A stretch of 64,000 nt of DNA from Streptomyces sp. NBC_01788. Lineage in GTDB: Bacteria > Actinomycetota > Actinomycetes > Streptomycetales > Streptomycetaceae. The position numbers and the translations under genes are program-made. Position 1 is the first letter of the stretch; every line of letters begins with the position of its first letter. Location: positions 2,976,001 to 3,040,000 of the forward strand of contig NZ_CP109090.1 of NCBI RefSeq assembly GCF_035917575.1. The letters run 5' to 3'. Shown here one piece after another: positions 51,178-59,596 of this stretch. Under the pieces are notes generated by a model. The model did no database searches. It was not told the origin of the DNA and was given only the letters and a program-made list of their open reading frames with translations.

Positions 51178-51579
51178 TTGGCGGCCGAACCCCCTCGACG
51201 CACGTTCTTCCCGCAATGCGCGCGTATGGCCGGTAAACTCCGAGTTTCGCGTCTTGCGATCATGCTGAGCACCGTAGAACCCTGGATGTCGAACTGCCGC
51301 CTCTTTGGCGGCACTTGGGGGGTGTGAGGGATGTTGGGGGGTGTTGGGGGGTTGTAGGAGCCGGTTGTCCGGCGGCGCGGTGAGCCGTGACTCCCGCGCG
51401 CCGACGGCTGCCATGCGGCGGCCGGACAACCGGCGGGCCGCGCTGCCTGTCTCCAGGGTGGGACCGACGACCAGGTGATCCGCGGCCGGCACGCACACGT
51501 CCGTCACGGGCCGAGGGGGGCCTCGAACGGGCGAAGGAACCGACGAACACGCGCTCGCATGCGTGTGGGGGGATGAGTC
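51178..51579 (+). promoter_or_regulatory. cslA upstream region with G-quadruplex motif and 14-bp inverted repeat
   Basis: A 400-nt gene-free region before cslA. On the coding strand G-runs at 51317-51322, 51328-51330, 51336-51341 and 51346-51351 can form a four-stranded G-quadruplex. Ten nt later a perfect 14-bp inverted repeat (GCCGGTTGTCCGGC at 51360-51373 and GCCGGACAACCGGC at 51421-51434) encloses a 47-nt structured spacer. Both could be DNA sites or parts of a folded mRNA leader. GGGGGG precedes the cslA ATG. Confidence 0.7.
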
Positions 51580-53604
51580 ATGACGTCGACGCCGACGGGC
51601 GCCCGGCACGAATCCGATCCTTCTGAGACGACCCGGCCGAGAGTGCCGGGACACCGCACCGGCACCACGAGGACCTTCCGCAGAATCAAGAAGTCCCTGC
51701 CGAAGTACGACTACGAGCACTACAGCCGGCTCGCCGGCCCTCTCACCGAGCCCGACCCGGACAAGCCGTACACGGTGCAGTACCGCTCGCTGATCTCACA
51801 GGAGCCGCACCGCATCCGGGTCGCGCTGATGCTCGCGGCCGCGCCGCTGCTGTCGCTCGTCCTGCTGGCCTGGCTGCTCCAGCCCGCGCACTGGACCGTA
51901 CGCGACTACCCGGCCTACGGCTTCCTGCCGGCGCTCGACATGGTGATGCTGGTCTCGATCGGCCTGATCGAGTTCTTCCGCTGCATGAACGTGCTGTCCA
52001 ACGCGCACGCCACCCTGGTCGCCCGCGACCCGGTCCCGGTGGTGCCGCAGAGCGGCACGCGGGTCGCGTTCCTGACCTCCTTCGTGCCCGGCAAGGAACC
52101 GCTGGAGATGGTGACCAGGACCCTGGAGGCCGCCGTACTGCTGCGCCACCGGGGCCTGCTGCACATCTGGCTGCTCGACGAGGGCGACGACCCGGAGGTG
52201 AAGGAGGTCTGCGCGCGCCTGGGCGTGCACCACTTCAGCCGCAAGGGCGTCGAGCGCTGGAACCAGGCCAAGGGCCCGCACCGCGCCAAGACCAAGCACG
52301 GCAACTACAACGCCTGGCTCCAGGCGCACGGCGACGAGTACGACTTCTTCGCCTCCGTCGACACCGACCACGTGCCGCTGCCCAACTACCTGGAGCGGAT
52401 GCTGGGCTACTTCCGCGACCCGGACGTCGGCTTCGTGATCGGCCCGCAGGTCTACGGCAACTACGACACGTTCGTCACCAAGGCCGCCGAGTCGCAGCAG
52501 TTCCTGTTCCACGCGCTGATCCAGCGGGCCGGCAACCGCTACGGCGCGCCCATGTTCGTCGGCACCTCGAACGCCGTGCGGATCAAGGCGCTCAAGCAGA
52601 TCGGCGGACTGTACGACTCGATCACCGAGGACATGGCCACCGGCTTCGAGATGCACCGCGCCAAGAACCCGGCGACCGGCCACAAGTGGAAGTCGGTGTA
52701 CACCCCGGACGTGCTCGCGGTCGGCGAGGGCCCGAACGCCTGGACCGACTTCTTCACCCAGCAGCTGCGCTGGTCGCGGGGCACCTACGAGACGATCCTC
52801 AAGCAGTACTGGAAGGGCTTCGGCACCCTGCCCGCGGGCAAGCTCTTCAACTACACGATGATGATCATCTTCTATCCGATGTCCGCCCTCAACTGGATCC
52901 TGGCCGCGCTGAGCTGCGCGCTGTTCCTGGGCCTCGGCGCCTCGGGCGTGAACATCGACCCGACCGTGTGGCTGATGCTGTACGGCAACGCCTCCGCGCT
53001 CCAGATCGGCCTGTACGTCTGGAACCGGCGCCACAACGTCTCCCCGCACGAGCCGGAGGGCTCCGGCGGGGTGGCCGGCATGGTGATGTCGGCGCTGTCG
53101 GCGCCGATCTACGCCCGCTCGCTGATGGACGCCGCGCTGCGCCGCAAGAGCAAGTTCGTGGTGACCCCGAAGGGCGAGTCGGCGAGCCCCGACACGCTGT
53201 TCGGGACGTTCCGCATCCACTGGTTCTTCATCCTGGTCTTCGGCGGCTCGCTCGTCGCGGGCTTCGCCCTCGGGCACTCCCACCCGGCGATGGTCACCTG
53301 GGCGATCTTCGCCATGCTCGTCACCGCCGCACCGATTTTCGCCTGGCGGTGGACCCTGCGGCAGGAGCGGCGCCGGCGGGCGACCGCGTCCGCCGCGCCT
53401 CAGCCGCCGGCCGCGGTCCCGGCGCACCCGCACCGGGCGCACACACCGGCCCAGGGGACGCCGGTCCCGGCGGCGGAGGTACCGCCGGGACAGGGACCGG
53501 GCAACGCGGGCAGGCAGGGGCCGAGTTGGGCCGGAAAAGACGCGGCGACGGGCGAGCACACCATGGAGATCGCCCTCGGTGGACTGGGGGGACGTAAGGA
53601 ATGA
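51580..53604 (+). CDS. cslA: cellulose synthase-like glycosyltransferase CslA
   Basis: A membrane GT2 synthase of 674 residues that polymerises a beta-(1,4) glycan at hyphal tips. About 70 polar residues precede two helices (VALMLAAAPLLSLVLLAWLL; LPALDMVMLVSIGLIEFF). Catalytic motifs are DEGDD, D-x-D at 261-263 (SVDTDHVPLP), TED at 349-351 (SITEDMATGFEM) and Q-x-x-R-W at 394-398 (QQLRW). Five or more helices follow, then a 90-residue Pro-rich cytoplasmic tail. It overlaps glxA by four nt, so the two are coupled. In S. coelicolor it interacts with DivIVA and is needed for morphogenesis and attachment. Confidence 0.96.
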   Translation: MTSTPTGARHESDPSETTRPRVPGHRTGTTRTFRRIKKSLPKYDYEHYSRLAGPLTEPDPDKPYTVQYRSLISQEPHRIRVALMLAAAPLLSLVLLAWLLQPAHWTVRDYPAYGFLPALDMVMLVSIGLIEFFRCMNVLSNAHATLVARDPVPVVPQSGTRVAFLTSFVPGKEPLEMVTRTLEAAVLLRHRGLLHIWLLDEGDDPEVKEVCARLGVHHFSRKGVERWNQAKGPHRAKTKHGNYNAWLQAHGDEYDFFASVDTDHVPLPNYLERMLGYFRDPDVGFVIGPQVYGNYDTFVTKAAESQQFLFHALIQRAGNRYGAPMFVGTSNAVRIKALKQIGGLYDSITEDMATGFEMHRAKNPATGHKWKSVYTPDVLAVGEGPNAWTDFFTQQLRWSRGTYETILKQYWKGFGTLPAGKLFNYTMMIIFYPMSALNWILAALSCALFLGLGASGVNIDPTVWLMLYGNASALQIGLYVWNRRHNVSPHEPEGSGGVAGMVMSALSAPIYARSLMDAALRRKSKFVVTPKGESASPDTLFGTFRIHWFFILVFGGSLVAGFALGHSHPAMVTWAIFAMLVTAAPIFAWRWTLRQERRRRATASAAPQPPAAVPAHPHRAHTPAQGTPVPAAEVPPGQGPGNAGRQGPSWAGKDAATGEHTMEIALGGLGGRKE

Positions 53605-55535
53605 AGGACCAGGCCGGCCTCCGGCGCGCCCGACGGCTCGGGATCGGCGCGGTGGTGGTAGTCGCTCTGGCCGGGATGAACGGGCCGTGGCTCTACCGCT
53701 TCGGCACGGAGCGCTATCACGAGTACAAGATCAACAAGCCGGAGTACAAGGCCGAGAACGGCCACTGGGAGATCGTCGAGTTCCCCGAGGAGTACCGGCA
53801 GAACACCATCCACGCCGTGCTGCTGCACACCGGCAAGGTGCTGATGGTCGCGGGTTCGGGCAACAACAAGGAGAACTTCGACGCGCGGCGGTTCGACACC
53901 CGGATCTGGGACCCGGTCAAGGGCACGATCAGGAAGGTGCCCACGCCCGAGGACCTGTTCTGCACGGGCCACACCCAGCTCGCCGACGGCAACATCCTGA
54001 TCGCCGGCGGCACCAAGCGCTACGAGAAGCTCCAGGGCGACGTCACCAAGGCCGGCGGCCTGATGGTCGTCCACAACGAGAACCCGGACAAGCCGATCAC
54101 GCTGCCCGCGGGCACGACGTTCACCGGGAAGGAGAACGGCAGGACGTTCGTCTCCAAGGACCCGGTGCTGGTGCCGCGCGCCAAGAAGAACTTCGACAAG
54201 GCCGGCCGGTTCCTGGGCAACACCCCGGGCCTGGGCCGCATCTACGTCGAGGCGCAGAAGAGCGGCGCCCGGTACGAGACGGGCAGCCAGGACAACTACC
54301 GGATCCAGGGGCTGTCCGGCGACGACGAGCGCAACACCTACGGCATCGCGGAGAAGCTCGCCCTGGACAAGAAGGACTTCCAGGGGATCCGGGACGCCTA
54401 CGAGTTCGACCCGGTCGCCGAGAAGTACATCAAGGTCGACCCGATGAACGAGGCCCGCTGGTACCCGACGCTCACCACCCTGAGCGACGGGAAGGTCCTC
54501 AGCGTCTCCGGCCTGGACGACATCGGCCAGCTGGTCCCGGGCAAGAACGAGGTCTTCGACCCCGGGACCAAGAAGTGGACGTACACGCCGAAGGTCCGCC
54601 AGTTCCCGACCTACCCGGCGCTGTTCCTGCTGCAGAACGGCAAGCTGTTCTACTCCGGCTCCAACGCGGGGTACGGTCCGGCCGACGTGGGCCGCGACCC
54701 GGGCGTCTGGGACGTGGACAGCAACGAGTTCACCAAGCTGCCCGGTCTGAGCGACGCGCAGATGATGGAGACCTCCGGCACGGTGCTGCTGCCGCCCGCG
54801 CAGGACGAGCGGTTCATGGTGATCGGCGGCGGCGGGGTGGGCGAGTCCAAGCTGGCCAGCCGGAAGACCCGGATCATCGACCTGAAGTCGAAGAACCCGC
54901 GCTTCACGGACGGCCCGACGCTGGAGAAGGGCACTCGCTACCCGCAGACATCGATCCTGCCCGACGACTCCGTCCTGGTCTCGGGCGGCTCGGAGGACTA
55001 CCGGGGCCGGGGCGACTCCAACATCCTCCAGGCCCGGCTCTACGACCCGGCGACCAGCACCTTCAAGCGGGTCGCCGACCCGCTGGTGGGCCGCAACTAC
55101 CACGCCGGCTCGATCCTGCTGCCGGACGGCCGCTTGCTGTTCTTCGGCTCCGACTCGCTCTACGGCGACAGGGCCGACACCAAGCCCGGCACTTTCGAGC
55201 AGCGCGTCGAGATCTACACGCCGCCGTATCTGTACCGGGACGCGCGGCCCTCACTGTCGGGCGGCCCGCAGACCATCGCGCGGGGCGCCTCCGGCACGTT
55301 CACCTCGCAGCACGCCGGCACGGTCAAGAAGGTCCGGCTGATCCGCCCGAGTGCCTCCACGCACGTGACGGACGTCGACCAGCGCTCGATCGCGCTGGAC
55401 TACACCACGTCCGGCGACAAGATCACGGTGACGGTGCCGAAGGGCCGGAACCTGGTGCAGTCGGGGTGGTACATGCTGTTCGTCGACGACGACCAGGGAA
55501 CGCCCAGCGAGGCGCAGTGGGTGAAGGTCCCGTAG
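53601..55535 (+). CDS. glxA: copper radical oxidase GlxA
   Basis: A 644-residue galactose-oxidase-like enzyme held by an N-terminal hydrophobic segment (GIGAVVVVALAGMNGPWLY). It has a seven-blade kelch fold and a C-terminal Ig-like domain. Cys121 (DLFCTGHTQL) is the cysteine expected in the Tyr-Cys radical cofactor; Tyr141 is one candidate partner. The axial Tyr500 and ligand His501 are in GRNYHAGS, and the last ligand His588 is in STHVTDVDQR. GlxA acts with CslA to modify the tip glycan and is copper-dependent; copper lack blocks development. The ATG overlaps the cslA stop. Confidence 0.96.
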   Translation: MKDQAGLRRARRLGIGAVVVVALAGMNGPWLYRFGTERYHEYKINKPEYKAENGHWEIVEFPEEYRQNTIHAVLLHTGKVLMVAGSGNNKENFDARRFDTRIWDPVKGTIRKVPTPEDLFCTGHTQLADGNILIAGGTKRYEKLQGDVTKAGGLMVVHNENPDKPITLPAGTTFTGKENGRTFVSKDPVLVPRAKKNFDKAGRFLGNTPGLGRIYVEAQKSGARYETGSQDNYRIQGLSGDDERNTYGIAEKLALDKKDFQGIRDAYEFDPVAEKYIKVDPMNEARWYPTLTTLSDGKVLSVSGLDDIGQLVPGKNEVFDPGTKKWTYTPKVRQFPTYPALFLLQNGKLFYSGSNAGYGPADVGRDPGVWDVDSNEFTKLPGLSDAQMMETSGTVLLPPAQDERFMVIGGGGVGESKLASRKTRIIDLKSKNPRFTDGPTLEKGTRYPQTSILPDDSVLVSGGSEDYRGRGDSNILQARLYDPATSTFKRVADPLVGRNYHAGSILLPDGRLLFFGSDSLYGDRADTKPGTFEQRVEIYTPPYLYRDARPSLSGGPQTIARGASGTFTSQHAGTVKKVRLIRPSASTHVTDVDQRSIALDYTTSGDKITVTVPKGRNLVQSGWYMLFVDDDQGTPSEAQWVKVP

Positions 55536-55568
55536 CCCCGCACACAGTCCGGTAGCCCGACAGGCAAA

Positions 55569-55599
55569 GGGGGCGCCCTCCGTTTCGGGGGGCGCCCCC
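55569..55599. terminator. bidirectional terminator between glxA and cslZ
   Basis: Arms GGGGGCGCCC and GGGCGCCCCC with a short loop, between two convergent genes, AAA on one side. Confidence 0.85.
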
Positions 55600-55618
55600 A
55601 AGTCATCCATTCACGCGG

Positions 55619-56647
55619 CTACTTGCCGGCCCCCGCCAGCTTCAGGGCGTAGTCGGCCCACCAGTCCCCCGCCTTCGGGCCGCCCTTGCAGGTGCCGTCG
55701 GACTCGCCTGGCCGCTTGACCCACAGATACGCGTCGGCGAGCGGGTCGTCCGTGCTGGTCGTGGGCGTCTCGCCGAGAGCCCGCCCCGGCGGGTTGCACC
55801 AGCGTTCGGCCGGATCCCCGCCGTCGTAGGGGCCGTTGCCGTTGCGGCTGGTGTCGACGACGAAGTGCGTGCCGCCGAGCCTGGCGGACAACTGCCTGCC
55901 GTAGGCGAGGGAGTCCCGGGTGGAGTAGAAGTTGGAGACGTTGACCGCGAAGCCGTCGGCCCGGTCCACGCCCGCGCGGCGCAGCGGCTCGAAGATCTGG
56001 TCCGGGTGGCCCCAGCCCGCGTTGCCCGCGTCCACGTACACCTTGGTGTTCTTCAGGGACTTGAGCCGTTCGACCGCGCCCTTGAGCAGGTCGTAGCGCT
56101 CGTCCTGGAACTCCTCAGGGGTGCAGCCGTCCACCAGGTGCAGCAGGGCGTCCGGCTCCAGGACCACCGTGGCCGGGCGGTCGCCGATACCCCGCGCCAC
56201 GCCGTCCACCCAGGCGCGGTAGGTGTCCCCGTCGGCGGCGCCGCCCTGCGAGTACTGGCCGCAGTCGCGGTGCGGGATGTTGTAGAGGACGAGCAGCGCG
56301 GTGCGGCCCGCCTTGTCCGCGGCCTCGGTGAAGCCGCGGGCCTCCGGCTCGGGGTTCTCCGGGCCGATCCACTCGCCGGTCGGCTGCCCGGCGATCTTCC
56401 GGATCTGCTCGGCCTCGGCCTTCTTCCCGGACTTGAGGTAGGCGGCGACCTGACGGGCCGCGCCGCTGTCCGGGTTGACCCAGAACGGGTCGGCCTCCCT
56501 GGGCTGTTGGGTGATCGCGGCGCCGTCGTCCTTGTCATCGCCCCCGGAGGTGCACCCGGCGGCCAGCAGTGCCGCCCCCAGCACCGCCACGGACGCCCGG
56601 ACTCCCGCCGCACGGGCACACGAGAGGGCCCCCCTCATGCCGTACAT
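55619..56647 (-). CDS. cslZ: GH6 endoglucanase-like lipoprotein CslZ
   Basis: A 342-residue exported glycosidase. The signal ends in the lipobox LLAAGC, so it is likely a lipoprotein. GH6 motifs are present: LLVLYNIPHRDCGQYSQGG, TVVLEPDALLHLVDGC (the catalytic acid Asp), VYVDAGNAGWG, FAVNVSNFYST, FVVDTSRNGNGP and AYLWVKRPGESDGTC. No carbohydrate-binding module. ATG 56647 follows AAGGGGG by six nt. Convergent with glxA; in S. coelicolor the equivalent gene is grouped with the tip glycan genes, where it is thought to trim or free the polymer. Confidence 0.93.
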   Translation of the reverse strand: MYGMRGALSCARAAGVRASVAVLGAALLAAGCTSGGDDKDDGAAITQQPREADPFWVNPDSGAARQVAAYLKSGKKAEAEQIRKIAGQPTGEWIGPENPEPEARGFTEAADKAGRTALLVLYNIPHRDCGQYSQGGAADGDTYRAWVDGVARGIGDRPATVVLEPDALLHLVDGCTPEEFQDERYDLLKGAVERLKSLKNTKVYVDAGNAGWGHPDQIFEPLRRAGVDRADGFAVNVSNFYSTRDSLAYGRQLSARLGGTHFVVDTSRNGNGPYDGGDPAERWCNPPGRALGETPTTSTDDPLADAYLWVKRPGESDGTCKGGPKAGDWWADYALKLAGAGK

Positions 56648-56731
56648 GCCATCCCCCTTGGTGCACTCGGCCGGTTCCCATGCTGTCACAGCTCACAGAT
56701 CGTCCGAGGGCTCTCGACGGGCCCGGGGGGC

Positions 56732-57409
56732 TCATTGACCGGCGCCCGTGAGGTGCGCGGACACGACCACGTGCGCCGTGCAGCCGCCGCTCTCCCGGTC
56801 GGCGGTGGCGCCGCAGCCGATCAGCCGCAGCTCGGCGCGGCCCGGCTGCCGTGCGCCGGACGCCTGCCGGACGCCGAGACCGTCGCGGGGCAGGACCTCG
56901 ACGTCGTCGACGGTGAAGTCGGCGACGCTGCCGTCGTCGCGGACCACCCGGACCGCCTCGCCGGGACGCAGCGAGCCGATCCGGTCGAACGCCCCGGTCC
57001 GGCTTCCGGCGCCGAGGTCGCCCACCAGCAGCGCGGTCCCGGACGCGCCCGGTTTCACTCCGGCGCCGTACCAGCCGACCGTGCCGGACCGGTCCGCCGG
57101 CGGCGGTTCGACGGCGCCCCGCGCGTCCAGGCCGCGGGCCACCACGGGTGCCCGTACTCCCAGGCCGGGGATGTCCAGGCGCCGCGGCGGGGCGTCGGCC
57201 GGCGGGTCGGCCGCCGCGGGCGGCCGGTCCGCGGCGGGCCGGCCGGCCGCGGCCATGTCCCCGGTGGCCGACGGGGCCAGGGACTCCCGTACGTCGGCCA
57301 GATCGCGTCCCCACAGCCACAGCCCGAGCAGCAGCACCACCCAGGCCAGGCCGGCCAGGAGGCGCCCGGTGCAGCGGGAGCGGGTCGGGGTGCCGTCGTG
57401 GTCGGACAT
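56732..57409 (-). CDS. class F sortase-like protein lacking the catalytic His
   Basis: A 225-residue membrane-anchored protein. The N-terminal helix is LAGLAWVVLLLGLWLWG; an Ala/Pro linker leads to the sortase barrel (RRLDIPGLGVRAPVVARGLD; GTVGWYGAGVKPGASGTALL). Cys199 (LRLIGCGAT) occupies the catalytic position. Where active enzymes have VGHVD, this one has VGDLG, with Asp131 in place of the His. No Arg follows Cys at the usual distance (ending AHVVVSAHL). So it is likely inactive or altered. The gene lies 13 nt after a Pro-rich membrane protein on the same strand. Confidence 0.83.
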   Translation of the reverse strand: MSDHDGTPTRSRCTGRLLAGLAWVVLLLGLWLWGRDLADVRESLAPSATGDMAAAGRPAADRPPAAADPPADAPPRRLDIPGLGVRAPVVARGLDARGAVEPPPADRSGTVGWYGAGVKPGASGTALLVGDLGAGSRTGAFDRIGSLRPGEAVRVVRDDGSVADFTVDDVEVLPRDGLGVRQASGARQPGRAELRLIGCGATADRESGGCTAHVVVSAHLTGAGQ

Positions 57410-57422
57410 GACGGTCCCGCCC

Positions 57423-57791
57423 TCAGTGCGATCCGCGGTCGCGACGGCCGCGCGCCCGTGGGAGAAGGACGGCCGCCCCGGCGGCACCGGCGAGCACCAG
57501 CCCGGTCACCTCGTGCGCCGCACCGGGCGCGGGCGGAGCGGCGGGTGCGGGGGTGGCCCCGGGGGCCCGGCCGGCTGGAACGAACAGTGCCGGTGGTGTG
57601 CGTGGTGGGCTCGGGGGAGCCGCGGCCGCGGGTGGCTTCGACGGCGCTACGGCGGCGCGGGCGCCCGGGGCCGCCGGAGGGCCGGGCGGAAGCGGACCGC
57701 CCGTGCCCGTTCCGTCCACGGCGTCGGCCGCCGGGACGAGTGCCGCGGCCGCCAGAAGTCCCGTGCAGAGTGTGAGGCGCAATGGACCCAT
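57423..57791 (-). CDS. Pro/Ala-rich secreted protein with C-terminal membrane anchor
   Basis: A 122-residue protein: signal peptide (LTLCTGLLAAAALVPAADA), about 60 residues of Pro/Ala/Gly low complexity, then a hydrophobic segment (VTGLVLAGAAGAAVLL) and a basic tail (PRARGRRDRGSH). The end looks like a wall-sorting tail, but no LPXTG or LAXTG motif is seen. ATG 57791 is set by GGAGG seven nt upstream. It precedes the sortase-like gene by 13 nt and may be its partner. No further function can be read. Confidence 0.78.
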   Translation of the reverse strand: MGPLRLTLCTGLLAAAALVPAADAVDGTGTGGPLPPGPPAAPGARAAVAPSKPPAAAAPPSPPRTPPALFVPAGRAPGATPAPAAPPAPGAAHEVTGLVLAGAAGAAVLLPRARGRRDRGSH

Positions 57792-57912
57792 CGTGAAACC
57801 TCCGCCATCAGGAGACTCCTGACGGGCCCGGGCCGCATCCGCTGGGGTGCGGTGCTGCTCTGTACGGGTGAGAAGAGGTTTGTGAACGGGAAGCGGTTCG
57901 CGGACGGGGCTC

Positions 57913-58692
57913 TCAGATCCGCTCGACGAGGTCCGCGATCGAGTCGACGACGTGGGACGGCCGGAACGGGTAGCGGTCGATCTCGCCCGGCTGCGTGACA
58001 CCGCTGAGCACCAGGAACGTCCGCATCCCGGCCTCCAGGCCCGCGAGCACATCGGTGTCCATACGGTCGCCGATCATCGCGGAGGTCTCCGAGTGGGCAC
58101 CGATCGCGTTCAGCCCGGCGCGCATCATCAGCGGGTTGGGCTTGCCGATGAAGTACGGCTTCCTGCCGGTCGCCGCGGTGATCAGGGCGGCGACCGAGCC
58201 GGTCGCGGGCAGGGCGCCCTCGGCGGACGGGCCCACGTTGTCCGGGTTGGTGGCGATGAACCGGGCGCCGTCGTTGATCAGCCGCACGGCCTTCGTCATG
58301 GCCTCGAACGAGTACGTCCGGGTCTCGCCCAGGATCACGAAGTCGGGGTCGTGGTCGGTGAGGATGTAGCCGATGTCGTGCAGCGCGGTGGTCAGGCCGG
58401 CCTCGCCGATGACGTAGGCGCTGCCGCCGGGCCGCTGGTCGTCGAGGAACTGGGCGGTGGCCAGGGCGGACGTCCAGATGTTCTCCATCGGCACGTCCAG
58501 GCCCATGCGCTGCAGGCGGGCGTGCAGGTCGCGCTGGGTGTAGATGGAGTTGTTGGTCAGCACCAGGAACGGCCGGCCGGAATCACGCAGCTTCTTCAGG
58601 AAGGCGTCGGCACCGGGGATCGGAACACCCTCGTGGATCAGGACACCGTCCATGTCGGTGAGCCACGACTCGATGGGCTTGCGGTCTGCCAT
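57913..58692 (-). CDS. HAD-IIA phosphatase, NagD-like
   Basis: A 259-residue phosphatase. HAD motif I is WLTDMDGVLIHEG (Asp nucleophile and acid), motif II FLVLTNNS, motif III Lys in IGKPNPLMM and motif IV MIGDRMDTDVLAG. The cap of class IIA lies between II and III (YVIGEAGLTTALHDIG; ETRTYSFEAMTKAVRLI). It acts on a small phosphate ester, typically a nucleoside or sugar phosphate. Located between the sortase pair and the phosphonate remnant, with its own 76-nt leader. Confidence 0.93.
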   Translation of the reverse strand: MADRKPIESWLTDMDGVLIHEGVPIPGADAFLKKLRDSGRPFLVLTNNSIYTQRDLHARLQRMGLDVPMENIWTSALATAQFLDDQRPGGSAYVIGEAGLTTALHDIGYILTDHDPDFVILGETRTYSFEAMTKAVRLINDGARFIATNPDNVGPSAEGALPATGSVAALITAATGRKPYFIGKPNPLMMRAGLNAIGAHSETSAMIGDRMDTDVLAGLEAGMRTFLVLSGVTQPGEIDRYPFRPSHVVDSIADLVERI

Positions 58693-58768
58693 GTGCTTCG
58701 GCCTCCTGCCGTACGCGTTCTTGCGTGAGTCCAGCCTAGCCAGTGGCCGGATCCTGCCGGTGGCCGGT

Positions 58769-58888
58769 TCAGCTGATGGACGGCCCGAGCAGCGCCATGA
58801 CCTCGCCGGGTTCGACGGTGAGGTCGAGGGCGTCCAGGACGACCGTGCCGTCGTACGCGACGGTGACGGAGTCGAAGCGGATTCCCAT
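58769..58888 (-). pseudogene. truncated ABC transporter ATPase (39 codons, stops at Walker A)
   Basis: The frame reads MGIRFDSVTVAYDGTVVLDA then LDLTVEPGEVMALLGPSIS and stop. This is the exact beginning of an ABC ATPase, but the P-loop GPSGSGKTT is cut after GPS. The rest of the gene and any permease genes are absent. Its ATG overlaps the stop of the phosphonatase-like gene (TGATG), showing that it was once a coupled member of this operon. It probably belonged to an aminophosphonate importer. Confidence 0.88.
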
Positions 58889-59589
58889 CAGTCGGCTTCC
58901 CTGAACAGGGCGGGCAACTCGGCCACGGAGCCGAGGACATGGGTGGCGCCGGCGTCGTGGAGGTCCTGGGCGCCGTGCGCGCCGGTCAGCACTCCGGCGA
59001 CGACGCCCGCCCCGGCGCGGACGCCGCTGAGCACGTCGTAGGAGGTGTCGCCGACGACGGCCACCTGCCGCACGCCGTCGGCCGCCTTGGTGCGGACGAA
59101 CGCCTCCAGGACCATGTCGGGGTAGGGCCGCCCGCGCCCGCCGGCGTCGGCCGGGCAGAGGGTGAGCGGCACGAGATCCCGCCAGCCGAGCGCGTCGAGG
59201 ATCGCGTCCTGGGTGACGCGTGCGAAGCCGGTGGTCAGCACGACCGTGCGGCCGTCGGCCCGCAGCTCCTCGACGGCTTCGCGGGCGCCGGGGACCGGGG
59301 CGATGAGGCCTCCGTCGACGAGGCCGCCGTACGCCTCCTCGAAGGCGGCGTTCGCGCGCTGGGCCAGGTCCTCGGCGCCGAACAGGTGCCGGAAGACGGA
59401 GATCTTGGACTCGCCCATGGTGGCGCGGACGTAGGCGAGCCTGCCGGCGTGGTCGGCGGAGCCGGGCTCGACGCCGGGTTCGGCGGCGGCCGCGGCGAAG
59501 GCGCGCTCGACCAGGCCGCCGTCGGCGACGGTGGTGCCCGCCATGTCCAGCACGACGAGGCGGATGTCGTTGGTCGTCAGGTCGGTCAT
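58888..59589 (-). CDS. phosphonatase-like HAD hydrolase
   Basis: A 233-residue HAD hydrolase of the group called phosphonatase-like (TIGR03351 in my memory). Motif I is LVVLDMAGTTVADGG (Asp nucleophile; Ala-Gly-Thr-Thr as in phosphonatases), motif II VVLTTGFARVTQDAI, motif III RGRPYPDMVLEAF and motif IV VAVVGDTSYDVLSG. It is expected to split the C-P bond of a phosphonoacetaldehyde-like compound made by the adjacent flavin oxidoreductase. Here the gene is intact, but both neighbours are broken, so it may have no substrate. The ATG is placed at the family start. Confidence 0.9.
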   Translation of the reverse strand: MTDLTTNDIRLVVLDMAGTTVADGGLVERAFAAAAAEPGVEPGSADHAGRLAYVRATMGESKISVFRHLFGAEDLAQRANAAFEEAYGGLVDGGLIAPVPGAREAVEELRADGRTVVLTTGFARVTQDAILDALGWRDLVPLTLCPADAGGRGRPYPDMVLEAFVRTKAADGVRQVAVVGDTSYDVLSGVRAGAGVVAGVLTGAHGAQDLHDAGATHVLGSVAELPALFREAD

Positions 59590-59596
59590 CGGTTCC

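Noticed and set aside
51073-51720. Minus-strand frame ending in GTRTPDPLIKSQLL
   Set aside because: This is the reverse complement of tRNA-Lys, a well known false protein; the same tail appears at all three tRNA-Lys copies.
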